6,819 nt of DNA from Bacillota bacterium. GTDB taxonomy: Bacteria > Bacillota > Clostridia > Peptostreptococcales > Anaerovoracaceae. The stretch spans positions 1 to 6,819 of the forward strand of contig JAFWVZ010000233.1 in assembly GCA_017523605.1 (NCBI GenBank), read 5' to 3'. A model generated the notes under the pieces. It did no database searches, was not told the origin of the DNA, and was given only the letters and a program-made list of their open reading frames with translations. Position numbers and translations under genes: made by a program. Below, one piece after another: positions 1-5,338 of this stretch (position 1 is the first letter of the stretch; every line of letters begins with the position of its first letter).

Positions 1-125
1 AGGGCAGCGGCGTTGCGAGAGAGCCCGGCGGGCTTTCGAGCAGCCGCTGGTCCAAGCAGCCGCAAGCGTCAGCGAGGGCTGCGCAGGACGGCGGATCTGC
101 GCAGCAGATACGCGAACTCCCCTAG
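1..125. other. GC-rich hairpin-forming segment at the window edge
   Basis: This stretch is much richer in G and C than the 2 kb that follow. It is full of short symmetric words. CAGCGGC (5-11) can pair with GCCGCTG (43-49), and inside it GAGAGCCC (19-26) pairs with GGGCTTTC (30-37) around a 3-nt loop, giving a 45-nt nested hairpin. AGCAGCCGC occurs twice (39-47, 55-63) and the palindrome CTGCGCAG twice (79-86, 97-104). All three + frames are open from the left edge, ending at TAG 123-125, at TAA about 137 and at about 198, so it could be the 3' end of a gene. The symmetry fits an intergenic repeat or structured RNA better. I cannot tell which without other genome copies. Confidence 0.35.
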
Positions 126-144
126 GCACTACCAATTAAAACCT

Positions 145-188
145 ATCCGAACCCAGTCTTCTTCAGGACCGCATTCGGATTTGTTTTT
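145..188 (+). terminator. Probable intrinsic terminator
   Basis: ATCCGAA (145-151) and TTCGGAT (174-180) form a 7-bp perfect stem with a 22-nt loop. The stem is followed at once by TTGTTTTT (181-188). It would end whatever enters the window from the left on the + strand and separates the GC-rich edge segment from the next gene. The loop is long for a terminator, which lowers confidence. Confidence 0.45.
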
Positions 189-228
189 CCCATGAAAAGT
201 CTCGAAGAGCTCTATGAAAGATACTGTA

Positions 229-256
229 GATCAATTGACTGATCCACATTGATCAA
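229..256. promoter_or_regulatory. Inverted repeat upstream of the small ORF (possible operator)
   Basis: GATCAAT (229-235) and ATTGATC (248-254) are perfect 7-bp inverted repeats separated by 12 nt. A further GATC lies between them (241-244), and the right arm sits in the self-complementary word TTGATCAA (249-256). A TTGACT that could serve as a -35 (235-240) lies inside, but no convincing -10 follows at the right distance. The position, 38-65 bases before the start codon at 294, suits an operator or a short leader hairpin. The function is inferred only from symmetry and place. Confidence 0.25.
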
Positions 257-293
257 ACAAAGCTTGCTCTACTGCTTTGAAAGGAGCTTTTCT

Positions 294-569
294 ATGAAAA
301 TCAAACTTGATTGTTATGATCTTAAAATACTAATAAATGGCCTCAACTCAATGAGGGGGCAATACAGTCAGAAAGCCAATGACTACCTTTGCGACCTGAT
401 TCTGCGGCTCATTGATATCTATGACAACACCAAACCAAAGCGTAAAGCCAAAATCATATTTGACAGCAATGAACTCCATGTGATCCGCATAGTACTGATC
501 GACTGGCGGAATCAGTTCATAAGCACTGGGCATTTATGGCATATCAACAGGCATATTTCTTCACAGTGA
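294..569 (+). CDS. Small hypothetical protein with an internal duplication (91 aa)
   Basis: I do not recognise this protein. The start at 294 is chosen because AAAGGAG lies about 7 nt upstream; an in-frame ATG at 249 has no ribosome binding site. There is no signal peptide or membrane segment, so it should be cytoplasmic. The two halves look related at a spacing of 51 residues: D6/D57, L10/L61, L17/L68, R21/R72 and Q23/Q74 fall on the same pattern, following a beta strand that ends in a hydrophobic-Asp pair. A Lys/Arg-rich linker (residues 47-53) joins the halves. The second repeat ends in an unusual tail, so the C-terminus may be eroded. It lies 60 bases before an XRE-type regulator on the same strand and may share its transcript. 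Real gene likely; function unknown. Confidence 0.6.
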   Translation: MKIKLDCYDLKILINGLNSMRGQYSQKANDYLCDLILRLIDIYDNTKPKRKAKIIFDSNELHVIRIVLIDWRNQFISTGHLWHINRHISSQ

Positions 570-582
570 GGCAGTCTCACTG
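564..582 (+). other. Short perfect hairpin across the stop codon of the small ORF
   Basis: CAGTGAG (564-570) and CTCACTG (576-582) are a perfect 7-bp inverted repeat with a 5-nt loop. The left arm contains the TGA stop (567-569). Only GGTTTC follows, so it lacks the T-run of an intrinsic terminator. It could dampen read-through or act as a binding site for the regulator encoded 48 bases downstream. Confidence 0.3.
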
Positions 583-629
583 GTTTCAAGCTGTCCGTTG
601 TGGCATAATACTTATCAAAAGAGGTATAT

Positions 630-1355
630 ATGATAGACACCAAACAAACAGGAGCGATAATCAAACAGGCGAGAAAGGACGCAGGGCTTTCACAGATCCA
701 GCTGGCCGAGCATCTTAATGTGTCCAGAGAAGCTGTTTCCAAGTGGGAAAATGGCCATCACCTACCTGATGTTGCTGTTATGGAGACGCTTTCAGCAGAA
801 CTTGGCATAAGTATCGATAAACTGCTGACCGGTCGTCAGGCGGATACGCCCTCCACAGAAAGTAAGGCGATCTCTAAGAGTACCCGAAATAAACTTGCAA
901 TAACAGCAGCGCTTGTTGTTTTGCTGACAGCAGGCGCGATCCTGATCCTTTCCCAGCGTGTATATGTCCGCTATGATGCGGATCATATGAAGATATCGAG
1001 CGAATATGTGCTGGCTCCGGGCAGTTCTGAGAAAGCGGGGATCATATATCTTTTAAACTATGACAGCAACTACATAAAATGGAACAGTGTCGATAAAAAA
1101 GCTGTCAGCCTGAAGGATAATGCAGGCCGGGTATTGGTGATCTCGCTTAGCATCAAAAGGTCTGAGCTCCTCAGCGATAAGATCGACCGCGAATGTTTTT
1201 ACCTGATCGAATATGTCAGGTTTTCTGACAGCGATCCGTACGACTATGTATTGTATTATCCAGGATCATTATCTGACATTCCGGATGAACTCAATCTGGA
1301 AAAGCTGATCGGTACAGCAGAAAAAAACGGAGCAGTTCTGATTCCGACAAGGTGA
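630..1355 (+). CDS. Membrane-anchored XRE-family transcriptional regulator
   Basis: A 241-aa protein starting at ATG 630, with AAAAGAGG 5 nt upstream. Residues 7-64 form a Cro/C1 (XRE) helix-turn-helix. The core reads GLSQIQLAEHLNVS (19-32), followed by the recognition helix REAVSKWENG (33-42), typical of Firmicutes XRE proteins. A polar linker (68-86) leads to one hydrophobic segment (about 88-108). The remaining 130 or so residues should lie outside the membrane, because the DNA-binding part must be cytosolic. The outer part is rich in Tyr and Asp, has a single Cys, and I do not recognise it. The layout suggests a one-component sensor that reads a surface or envelope signal and acts on nearby DNA. 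The lipoprotein gene 132 bases downstream is the obvious partner or target. The domain call is secure; signal and target are inferred. Confidence 0.85.
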   Translation: MIDTKQTGAIIKQARKDAGLSQIQLAEHLNVSREAVSKWENGHHLPDVAVMETLSAELGISIDKLLTGRQADTPSTESKAISKSTRNKLAITAALVVLLTAGAILILSQRVYVRYDADHMKISSEYVLAPGSSEKAGIIYLLNYDSNYIKWNSVDKKAVSLKDNAGRVLVISLSIKRSELLSDKIDRECFYLIEYVRFSDSDPYDYVLYYPGSLSDIPDELNLEKLIGTAEKNGAVLIPTR

Positions 1356-1399
1356 GGTATTCTCCCATAGGAAAAGATACATCTGTGAGAACCGTTCAC

Positions 1400-1429
1400 T
1401 TGTAAATCGGATATGGCGAGTGCAACAAT
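1400..1429 (+). promoter_or_regulatory. Weak promoter candidate before the lipoprotein gene
   Basis: TTGTAA (1400-1405) and AACAAT (1424-1429) are separated by 18 nt and match the sigma-A boxes at 4 of 6 positions each. They lie in the 132-base gap between regulator and lipoprotein. No terminator is visible in that gap, so read-through from the regulator gene is just as likely. Confidence 0.2.
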
Positions 1430-1487
1430 AGAGGCGTAAAAACAATTGTATCGGAACGCGATATTCAAAACTTCGGAGGACAAGACG

Positions 1488-2180
1488 ATGAAAAAGTTCA
1501 TAATTATGCTTCTGATCTGTGCCGCAGTGATCTCCGGCTGCACAGCGTCGAACAACAGCAGCGTCCGGAACAATGGCAATGTCCGGAATGTTGAGAACAA
1601 AGCTGCAAACAACGACAGCGGTACTCAAAAAAACATGAAACCTTTTGAAATAAGGGCGGAGATCACAAAGACAGATGAAGAGTGTTCAGTAACATACTGG
1701 TTCAACAAACCCGAGGACATATCAGCCGGATCTGTAATCATCAATGTATATAAATTGTTAAAAGGAAAAGATCCGATTCCATGGGGAACCCATAAAATCT
1801 CTCTGGAAGATAATAATAAGATCTATATACCGAACGGGGCCTATATTGAATCTGAATACCAGGATTATTCTTATTCAGAAGAGAAAGGTGCAGGTGGCGG
1901 TACTGGTGCTGTTTTCATGAGAGTCAATGGTGTGCCTGTCATGGAACAAACAGGTTCGTTTTGGGGAAGGGTCATTGCATATAATAATCTCTATCAATTA
2001 GAAGACCTTGAAGCTACTATTGGAGAAGAAGTAGTGCTTGGGTATAGTATAATTACAGAAAACCGCAATCTGTTCCAGCCGTTTGACACCAAATATTTCT
2101 TCGACACCAACTCGATCCCCGAATCTAAATACTGGTTTTTACTGTTTGTTGTTACAATGACAGTCGTTCCCGAAGAATAA
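1488..2180 (+). CDS. Putative lipoprotein of unknown function
   Basis: A 230-aa protein. The start at 1488 is set by GGAGGA 7 nt upstream and by the signal peptide that begins exactly there. A Lys-Lys N-terminus, a hydrophobic core (4-15) and the lipobox I-S-G-C (15-18) make Cys18 the predicted lipidated residue on the outer face of the membrane. A low-complexity Asn/Ser/Val spacer (about 19-48) follows, then a folded part from about residue 52 with alternating hydrophobic patterns typical of beta strands. A glycine-rich patch GAGGGTGA lies near the middle, and the protein ends in a Trp/Phe/Val-rich strand. I cannot name the family. Genes of this kind next to membrane-tethered XRE regulators may be sensed by, or controlled by, the regulator. 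A strong terminator closes the unit 57 bases after the stop. Confidence 0.8.
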   Translation: MKKFIIMLLICAAVISGCTASNNSSVRNNGNVRNVENKAANNDSGTQKNMKPFEIRAEITKTDEECSVTYWFNKPEDISAGSVIINVYKLLKGKDPIPWGTHKISLEDNNKIYIPNGAYIESEYQDYSYSEEKGAGGGTGAVFMRVNGVPVMEQTGSFWGRVIAYNNLYQLEDLEATIGEEVVLGYSIITENRNLFQPFDTKYFFDTNSIPESKYWFLLFVVTMTVVPEE

Positions 2181-2236
2181 AGCAGAGCACACGCAGCAAT
2201 AAAAACAAGGTTTATACACTTCGAGACTTTATGAAG

Positions 2237-2270
2237 ACCCGGCAGGAGCATTCTCCCGCCGGGTGTTTTT
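2237..2270 (+). terminator. Strong intrinsic terminator after the lipoprotein gene
   Basis: ACCCGGC (2237-2243) pairs with GCCGGGT (2258-2264). After one A/C mismatch, GGAG (2245-2248) pairs with CTCC (2253-2256) around a CATT loop. The 12-step stem is followed by GTTTTT (2265-2270). It ends the regulator-lipoprotein unit. Confidence 0.9.
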
Positions 2271-2328
2271 GTTGAAAAAACTACCATGCTGCAATATGCT
2301 GTAACATTATCCCCCTGTTCAGGGTATA

Positions 2329-2356
2329 TTAACATACTTCTAAATAATCATATAAT
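2329..2356 (+). promoter_or_regulatory. Near-consensus promoter in the gap, with no gene behind it
   Basis: TTAACA (2329-2334, 5 of 6 to TTGACA) and TATAAT (2351-2356, perfect) lie 16 nt apart. Transcription would begin near 2363. No plausible coding frame follows before the hairpin-plus-T terminator ending at 2492, so the product would be a small RNA of about 130 nt. Confidence 0.5.
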
Positions 2357-2406
2357 GCTATTTGATATTGACCGCGCAGGCCATCGATGATATATTCAAA
2401 ATACAA

Positions 2407-2435
2407 GAGGCACTACCGATAGACGGTTTGCCCTC
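2407..2435 (-). other. Second conserved-looking hairpin of the minus-strand RNA
   Basis: Read on the - strand, GAGG-G-CA (2435-2429) pairs with TGCCTC (2412-2407), with one bulged G. Inside, ACCG (2427-2424) pairs with CGGT (2418-2415) around TCTAT. TTGTATTTTG follows, a modest T-run. From memory, the ACCGTCTATCGGT core after a first AATAACCG-type hairpin recurs downstream of putative holin-like toxin genes in Firmicutes; I could not check this against a database. Confidence 0.4.
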
Positions 2436-2449
2436 AAAAATAGTTATTT

Positions 2450-2492
2450 GAAATAACCGTTTCTTAGGGTAAGGCGGTTATTTCTGTTTTTT
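2450..2492 (+). terminator. Intrinsic terminator with a 10-bp stem, possibly bidirectional
   Basis: GAAATAACCG (2450-2459) and CGGTTATTTC (2475-2484) are perfectly complementary, and CTTA/TAAG (2463-2466/2470-2473) can extend the pairing within the loop. On the + strand CTGTTTTTT (2484-2492) follows, a good termination signal. On the - strand the stem is followed by AAATAACTATTTTTG, which can also end transcription. An extra copy of one arm, GTTATTT (2443-2449), lies directly before GAAATAAC and could form a competing hairpin. Confidence 0.75.
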
Positions 2493-2553
2493 ATTGTTAT
2501 CGCGTGTCCAGCGTCCTTTTACGATCTGTATATATGCTCAACGCTTGTTTCAT
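2478..2553 (-). pseudogene. Possible remnant of a Hol_Tox-type small toxin gene
   Basis: On the - strand a short frame runs into NNKKQK-stop (stop TAA at 2480-2478) exactly where the terminator stem begins. This is the way small holin-like toxins (Hol_Tox, type I toxins of about 30-45 aa) typically end. The hydrophobic segment that should precede it is missing: only about 19 codons are open and they are polar. In another frame an 18-codon ORF (ATG 2553-2551, stop 2499-2497) has GAGGGG 4 nt upstream, so it may be translated. I read the site as a decayed or toxin-less copy. Coincidence remains possible. Confidence 0.25.
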
Positions 2554-2573
2554 GTCACCCCTCGCAGAGATGA

Positions 2574-2603
2574 TTGACGCGGACGCTGTCTGCACATTAT
2601 AAT
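2574..2603 (+). promoter_or_regulatory. Sigma-A-type promoter of the membrane protein gene
   Basis: TTGACG (2574-2579, 5 of 6) and TATAAT (2598-2603, perfect) are 18 nt apart. Transcription should start near 2610, leaving a leader of about 22 nt that holds just the AGGAGG site (2619-2624). An in-frame ATG at 2602 overlaps the -10 box and so cannot be the start. Confidence 0.75.
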
Positions 2604-2631
2604 GAAGCAGACCTGCATAGGAGGTGCTCAA

Positions 2632-3198
2632 ATGGAAAAGAAAAACAAGACTCTGGTTCTCAGAATACTGATGGCGGTCTGCTTTTTATGGATGCCCGTA
2701 AACGGTGTACGCGGGCTTATTTCCGCCAATGTTCTGCAGTCCGGCGACATAGTTGCGATACTTGCCGCTGCCCTTCCTGCGCTTGCGGGCCTTGTGCTGC
2801 TGATCGGTGCATTAACAGGATCGCGCGTTGTAATGGGGATAGGCTGCGTAATAGACCTGCTCTGTTTAGGTTATTCGATATATGTTTATATAATGAGCAT
2901 GCAGCAGGATCTTCCGGCTGAAGCAAAGAAGGGCTTCCGCGGACTGATAATATCCACGGCGATAATGCTTCTGGCGCTTCTGGTACTGGCGCTTGCGTGC
3001 TTCATAAAGCGCAGCGACCTTGCGCTCTGCATACTTGCGGTCGTACTGTTCGTCGTGTGGTTCTTCGTAAGCCGCTCCGGCTACGCTGCCGGTCAGTCGC
3101 AGCTTCCGCTGATGCTTACCGCCGGAGGCGCCGTTCTCGGCACAATAATAACTGCGATGTTCTTCGCCGTTACTAAGAAGAAAAAGGTGGAAGCCTGA
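2632..3198 (+). CDS. Polytopic membrane protein of unknown function (188 aa, about six TM)
   Basis: The start at 2632 has AGGAGG 7 nt upstream and its own near-consensus promoter. Hydrophobic segments lie at about residues 8-30, 40-61, 66-89, 104-124, 130-147 and 158-180, joined by short loops. The tail KKKKVEA, together with KNK at the N-terminus, suggests both ends are cytoplasmic by the positive-inside rule. No catalytic or transport motif is visible and I do not recognise a family. It is a monocistronic unit on the + strand facing the end of the AAA+ ATPase gene. The stop codons are one base apart with no obvious terminator between them, so the two transcripts probably overlap at their 3' ends. 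Confidence 0.8.
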   Translation: MEKKNKTLVLRILMAVCFLWMPVNGVRGLISANVLQSGDIVAILAAALPALAGLVLLIGALTGSRVVMGIGCVIDLLCLGYSIYVYIMSMQQDLPAEAKKGFRGLIISTAIMLLALLVLALACFIKRSDLALCILAVVLFVVWFFVSRSGYAAGQSQLPLMLTAGGAVLGTIITAMFFAVTKKKKVEA

Positions 3199-3199
3199 A

Positions 3200-4588
3200 C
3201 TATACCAGGAACGCCAGGTCTTCTTTAACGATGGTCTGTATCTCCTCCAGCGATGCTTCCTCGCACTGAGCCATCCTGTTGGCCTGGTTGGTGATCATCT
3301 TCTCGAAGCAGTTGCGCACAGCTCTGCCGTTTCCGAAGCTCTCGGTGCGGCTCTCGTATACCTGACGGAAATACTCTTTTACCAGTACCTCGGCGTCTTC
3401 GGACAGAGTGTACTGGTTTTTTCTGCACAGCCCGGTAAAGATGTCGAACAGTTCCTGCGGCGTGTAATCCTCGAAGTGTATGAACCTGTTGAACCTGGAC
3501 TTAAGTCCGGGGTTGGATTCTATGAAAGTCTTCATCAGGGACTCGTATCCGGCAACGATGACTATAAGGTCGTCGCGGTGGTCCTCCATGGCCTTAAGGA
3601 GCGTGTCTATGGCTTCCTGGCCGAAGACGTCGCGTTCGCTGCTCAGCATGTACGCTTCGTCTATGAAAAGGATGCCGCCCATGGCCTTGGAAATCACATC
3701 CTGAGTCTTAATGGCTGTCTGGCCTACGTACCCGGCCACCAGTCCGCTCCTGTCCACCTCTGTAAGATGCCCTTTCGAAAGCAGCCCAAGTTCCTTGTAG
3801 ACCTTGGCTACTATCCTTGCTACAGTGGTCTTTCCGGTACCCGGGTTGCCTATGAACACCAGATGGTAGGATATGGGGAATACTTTAAGTCCCCTTTTCT
3901 TGCGGATGGTCTGTATCTTGGCGAAGTTTACAATGCTGCGGATCTCCGTCTTTACGTTCTCAAGGCCCACAAGTTCGTCCAGTTCCTTAAGAGATTCCGG
4001 GTCCCTGCCCTCGCCGCCTATGCGCACGGGCGCGTTGGGATCCTGCTCCTCTGCGCTTGCTCCGCCTTCCACAAGGCTGAACGGATCCATCTCCTTGGAC
4101 TGCCTTGGGGCCACCCCGCTGCTGTTGCAGAAGTAAGTAAGCTTTTCGTAAAGTGCGGTTATCTGCGAAGCCTCCGCGTACTCCATGCGGTCGTCTATAA
4201 CGGCTAAGCGTATGAACATCAGCTCGAATATCTCCGCAAGGACTCTGCTGAAGGACGTTTTGCACAAAGCGTCGTATCTTACCAGCTTTACGAAGAACTC
4301 CGGCACGGACTGATCCGTATTATGAGTTTTATAAAATTCCAGAGTCTTGGATACTTCCGTAAGGTCGTAGTATCTGCGGTTCATGGGGAGCGTGTAGATC
4401 TCGCTCAGCACAGCCCTGCACTCCTCCGGATCCGCGTTGCCCTTGGCCCAGATGCTTACGGCGCAGGAGCGCACGTACGAATCTACGCTTGCGGAGTCGA
4501 TGATGCTCTTGTCCGGAAAATCCCTCAGGAAAGAGCCCAGCGCGCTCTGATAGTTTTCGTGTAATGTCTTGATGTAATCTGTTTTCAT
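3200..4588 (-). CDS. CbbX/SpoVK-like AAA+ ATPase with an unassigned N-terminal domain
   Basis: A 462-aa cytosolic protein. The N-terminal part (1 to about 155) is mostly helical and not recognised. A Gly/Glu/Asp-rich linker (about 165-200) leads to one AAA+ module of the CbxX/CfqX class (205-462). It has Walker A GNPGTGKT (247-254), a pore-loop region GYVGQTA (286-292), Walker B ILFIDEA (306-312), the SNPGLKSRF box carrying the presumed arginine finger R365, and a sensor-2-like GNGRAVRN (419-426). Members of this class include the Rubisco activase CbbX, SpoVK of sporulation and EccA of type VII secretion; they form rings that remodel a partner protein. All ATPase residues are intact. The ATG immediately follows the TAG of the synthase-like gene, and the nearest ribosome binding site (AGGGG, 10 nt upstream) lies inside that gene, which points to translational coupling. 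No SpoVK or EccA neighbours are present. The partner is not shown by sequence. Confidence 0.88.
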   Translation of the reverse strand: MKTDYIKTLHENYQSALGSFLRDFPDKSIIDSASVDSYVRSCAVSIWAKGNADPEECRAVLSEIYTLPMNRRYYDLTEVSKTLEFYKTHNTDQSVPEFFVKLVRYDALCKTSFSRVLAEIFELMFIRLAVIDDRMEYAEASQITALYEKLTYFCNSSGVAPRQSKEMDPFSLVEGGASAEEQDPNAPVRIGGEGRDPESLKELDELVGLENVKTEIRSIVNFAKIQTIRKKRGLKVFPISYHLVFIGNPGTGKTTVARIVAKVYKELGLLSKGHLTEVDRSGLVAGYVGQTAIKTQDVISKAMGGILFIDEAYMLSSERDVFGQEAIDTLLKAMEDHRDDLIVIVAGYESLMKTFIESNPGLKSRFNRFIHFEDYTPQELFDIFTGLCRKNQYTLSEDAEVLVKEYFRQVYESRTESFGNGRAVRNCFEKMITNQANRMAQCEEASLEEIQTIVKEDLAFLV

Positions 4589-5338
4589 CTACGCTCTGCC
4601 CCTGAGCTCCTCCACTCTTGCCGCTATGGCAGGCTGGGCATCTTCCATCATGTCCTTCCAGCCGTCCTCGTAGTCGAAGGTAAGGTCGCCTATGTCTTCC
4701 GTCTCTATGCGGCGGCAGTAGCCGTCCAGCATGGGGAAGTCCTTCTCGTAGCAGTGGAAGCTGTTGGCCCTGTGGGTGTAGGTGCCCATCTCCACGCCAA
4801 GCTGATCCGCAAAGCGCTTTTGGAGCATTATGAGGGCGAAAGCGTTCATGTAAGTAGCTTTGCAGGCATCGTTGCTGCGGAAGGTTATTATGCAGTCCAG
4901 TTTACCGTTCCTTATGAAGTACTGAATGTGCTGCAGGCACGCGGGGTCTTCCGACGCGCTGTCCTTGCGCCAGTCGCGCACCAGTATGACGGCGCGGCGG
5001 CTGCTGGGGTTGCGCTTCAGTTCCTCCACTATGAACGGGAACTGCTCCGCCATCCTTTCGTGGTAGGTGTAGGCCCACTTGCCCGCGGCCACCTCGAAGT
5101 CCAGTATGCCGTCCAGCATCTCCTGGCGGTACTGCTCCAGCTCCTCCGGCCCGCCTATGAACAGTTTGCTGATCATGGGTTCGGCCAGAGGCTCCGCTAC
5201 CTGAAAGGTCATGGACAGCTCCTTCTGCGTTGTGTTCCAGTCCGCGCAGTCGCTTATCTCGCCTTCGCGGCTGAGCGCCGCAAGCGCTTTGTGATACGCC
5301 TCGGGAAGAGTCTTTCCGAATACTAATACTTCTTTCAT
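4589..5338 (-). CDS. Divergent thymidylate-synthase-fold protein
   Basis: A 249-aa protein; AGGAG lies 7 nt before the ATG. The C-terminal two thirds follow the thymidylate synthase (ThyA) nucleotide site in order. They show SRR (R114, R115; E. coli R126/R127), DPAC with C134 as the likely catalytic nucleophile (C146), RSND (R154, S155, D157; R166, S167, D169), an Asn at 165 (N177, which in ThyA favours uracil over cytosine) and HCY (H195, Y197; H207, Y209). The N-terminal 85 residues lack the ELLWFL folate/catalytic Glu motif, and the C-terminal P-V-A-I closing tail is missing. It may be a folate-poor synthase, a dUMP/dCMP hydroxymethylase-like enzyme, or a methanogen-type ThyA relative. It follows tdk and udk, which supports a nucleotide role, and is coupled to the AAA+ gene. 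Superfamily fairly sure; reaction unknown. Confidence 0.75.
   Translation of the reverse strand: MKEVLVFGKTLPEAYHKALAALSREGEISDCADWNTTQKELSMTFQVAEPLAEPMISKLFIGGPEELEQYRQEMLDGILDFEVAAGKWAYTYHERMAEQFPFIVEELKRNPSSRRAVILVRDWRKDSASEDPACLQHIQYFIRNGKLDCIITFRSNDACKATYMNAFALIMLQKRFADQLGVEMGTYTHRANSFHCYEKDFPMLDGYCRRIETEDIGDLTFDYEDGWKDMMEDAQPAIAARVEELRGRA

Larger units (their letters stand above)
2363..2492 (+). ncRNA. Candidate small RNA, possibly an antitoxin-like antisense RNA
   Basis: The span runs from the start expected from the promoter at 2329-2356 to the T-run of the terminator at 2450-2492. The longest ATG frame inside is 11 codons with no ribosome binding site, so it looks noncoding. On the opposite strand the same bases form two hairpins that resemble the 3' part of Hol_Tox-type type I toxin transcripts, so this RNA would be antisense to them. 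That is the usual geometry of type I antitoxins overlapping the toxin 3' end. Both ends and the function are inferred; no expression is shown by the sequence. Confidence 0.35.

Noticed and set aside
13..195. Open + frame of 60 codons at the left edge
   Set aside because: No ribosome binding site, a composition driven by GC-rich repeats, and it runs through the terminator at 145-188.
1256..1628. Two overlapping minus-strand frames of about 119 codons
   Set aside because: They lie opposite the end of the regulator and the start of the lipoprotein, have no ribosome binding site, and show no domain or credible hydrophobic pattern.
1994..2335. Minus-strand frame of 113 codons opposite the lipoprotein end
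   Set aside because: It crosses the strong terminator at 2237-2270 and mirrors a well-supported gene.
2602..2631. Longer start for the membrane protein
   Set aside because: That ATG overlaps the -10 box of the promoter; the AGGAGG site serves the ATG at 2632.
3476..4207. Plus-strand frame of 243 codons opposite the AAA+ gene
   Set aside because: It is a shadow of a gene with intact Walker A, Walker B and sensor motifs, and has no domain of its own.
4754..5326. Plus-strand frame of 190 codons opposite the synthase-like gene
   Set aside because: GC-rich shadow; the minus strand carries the conserved catalytic residues.
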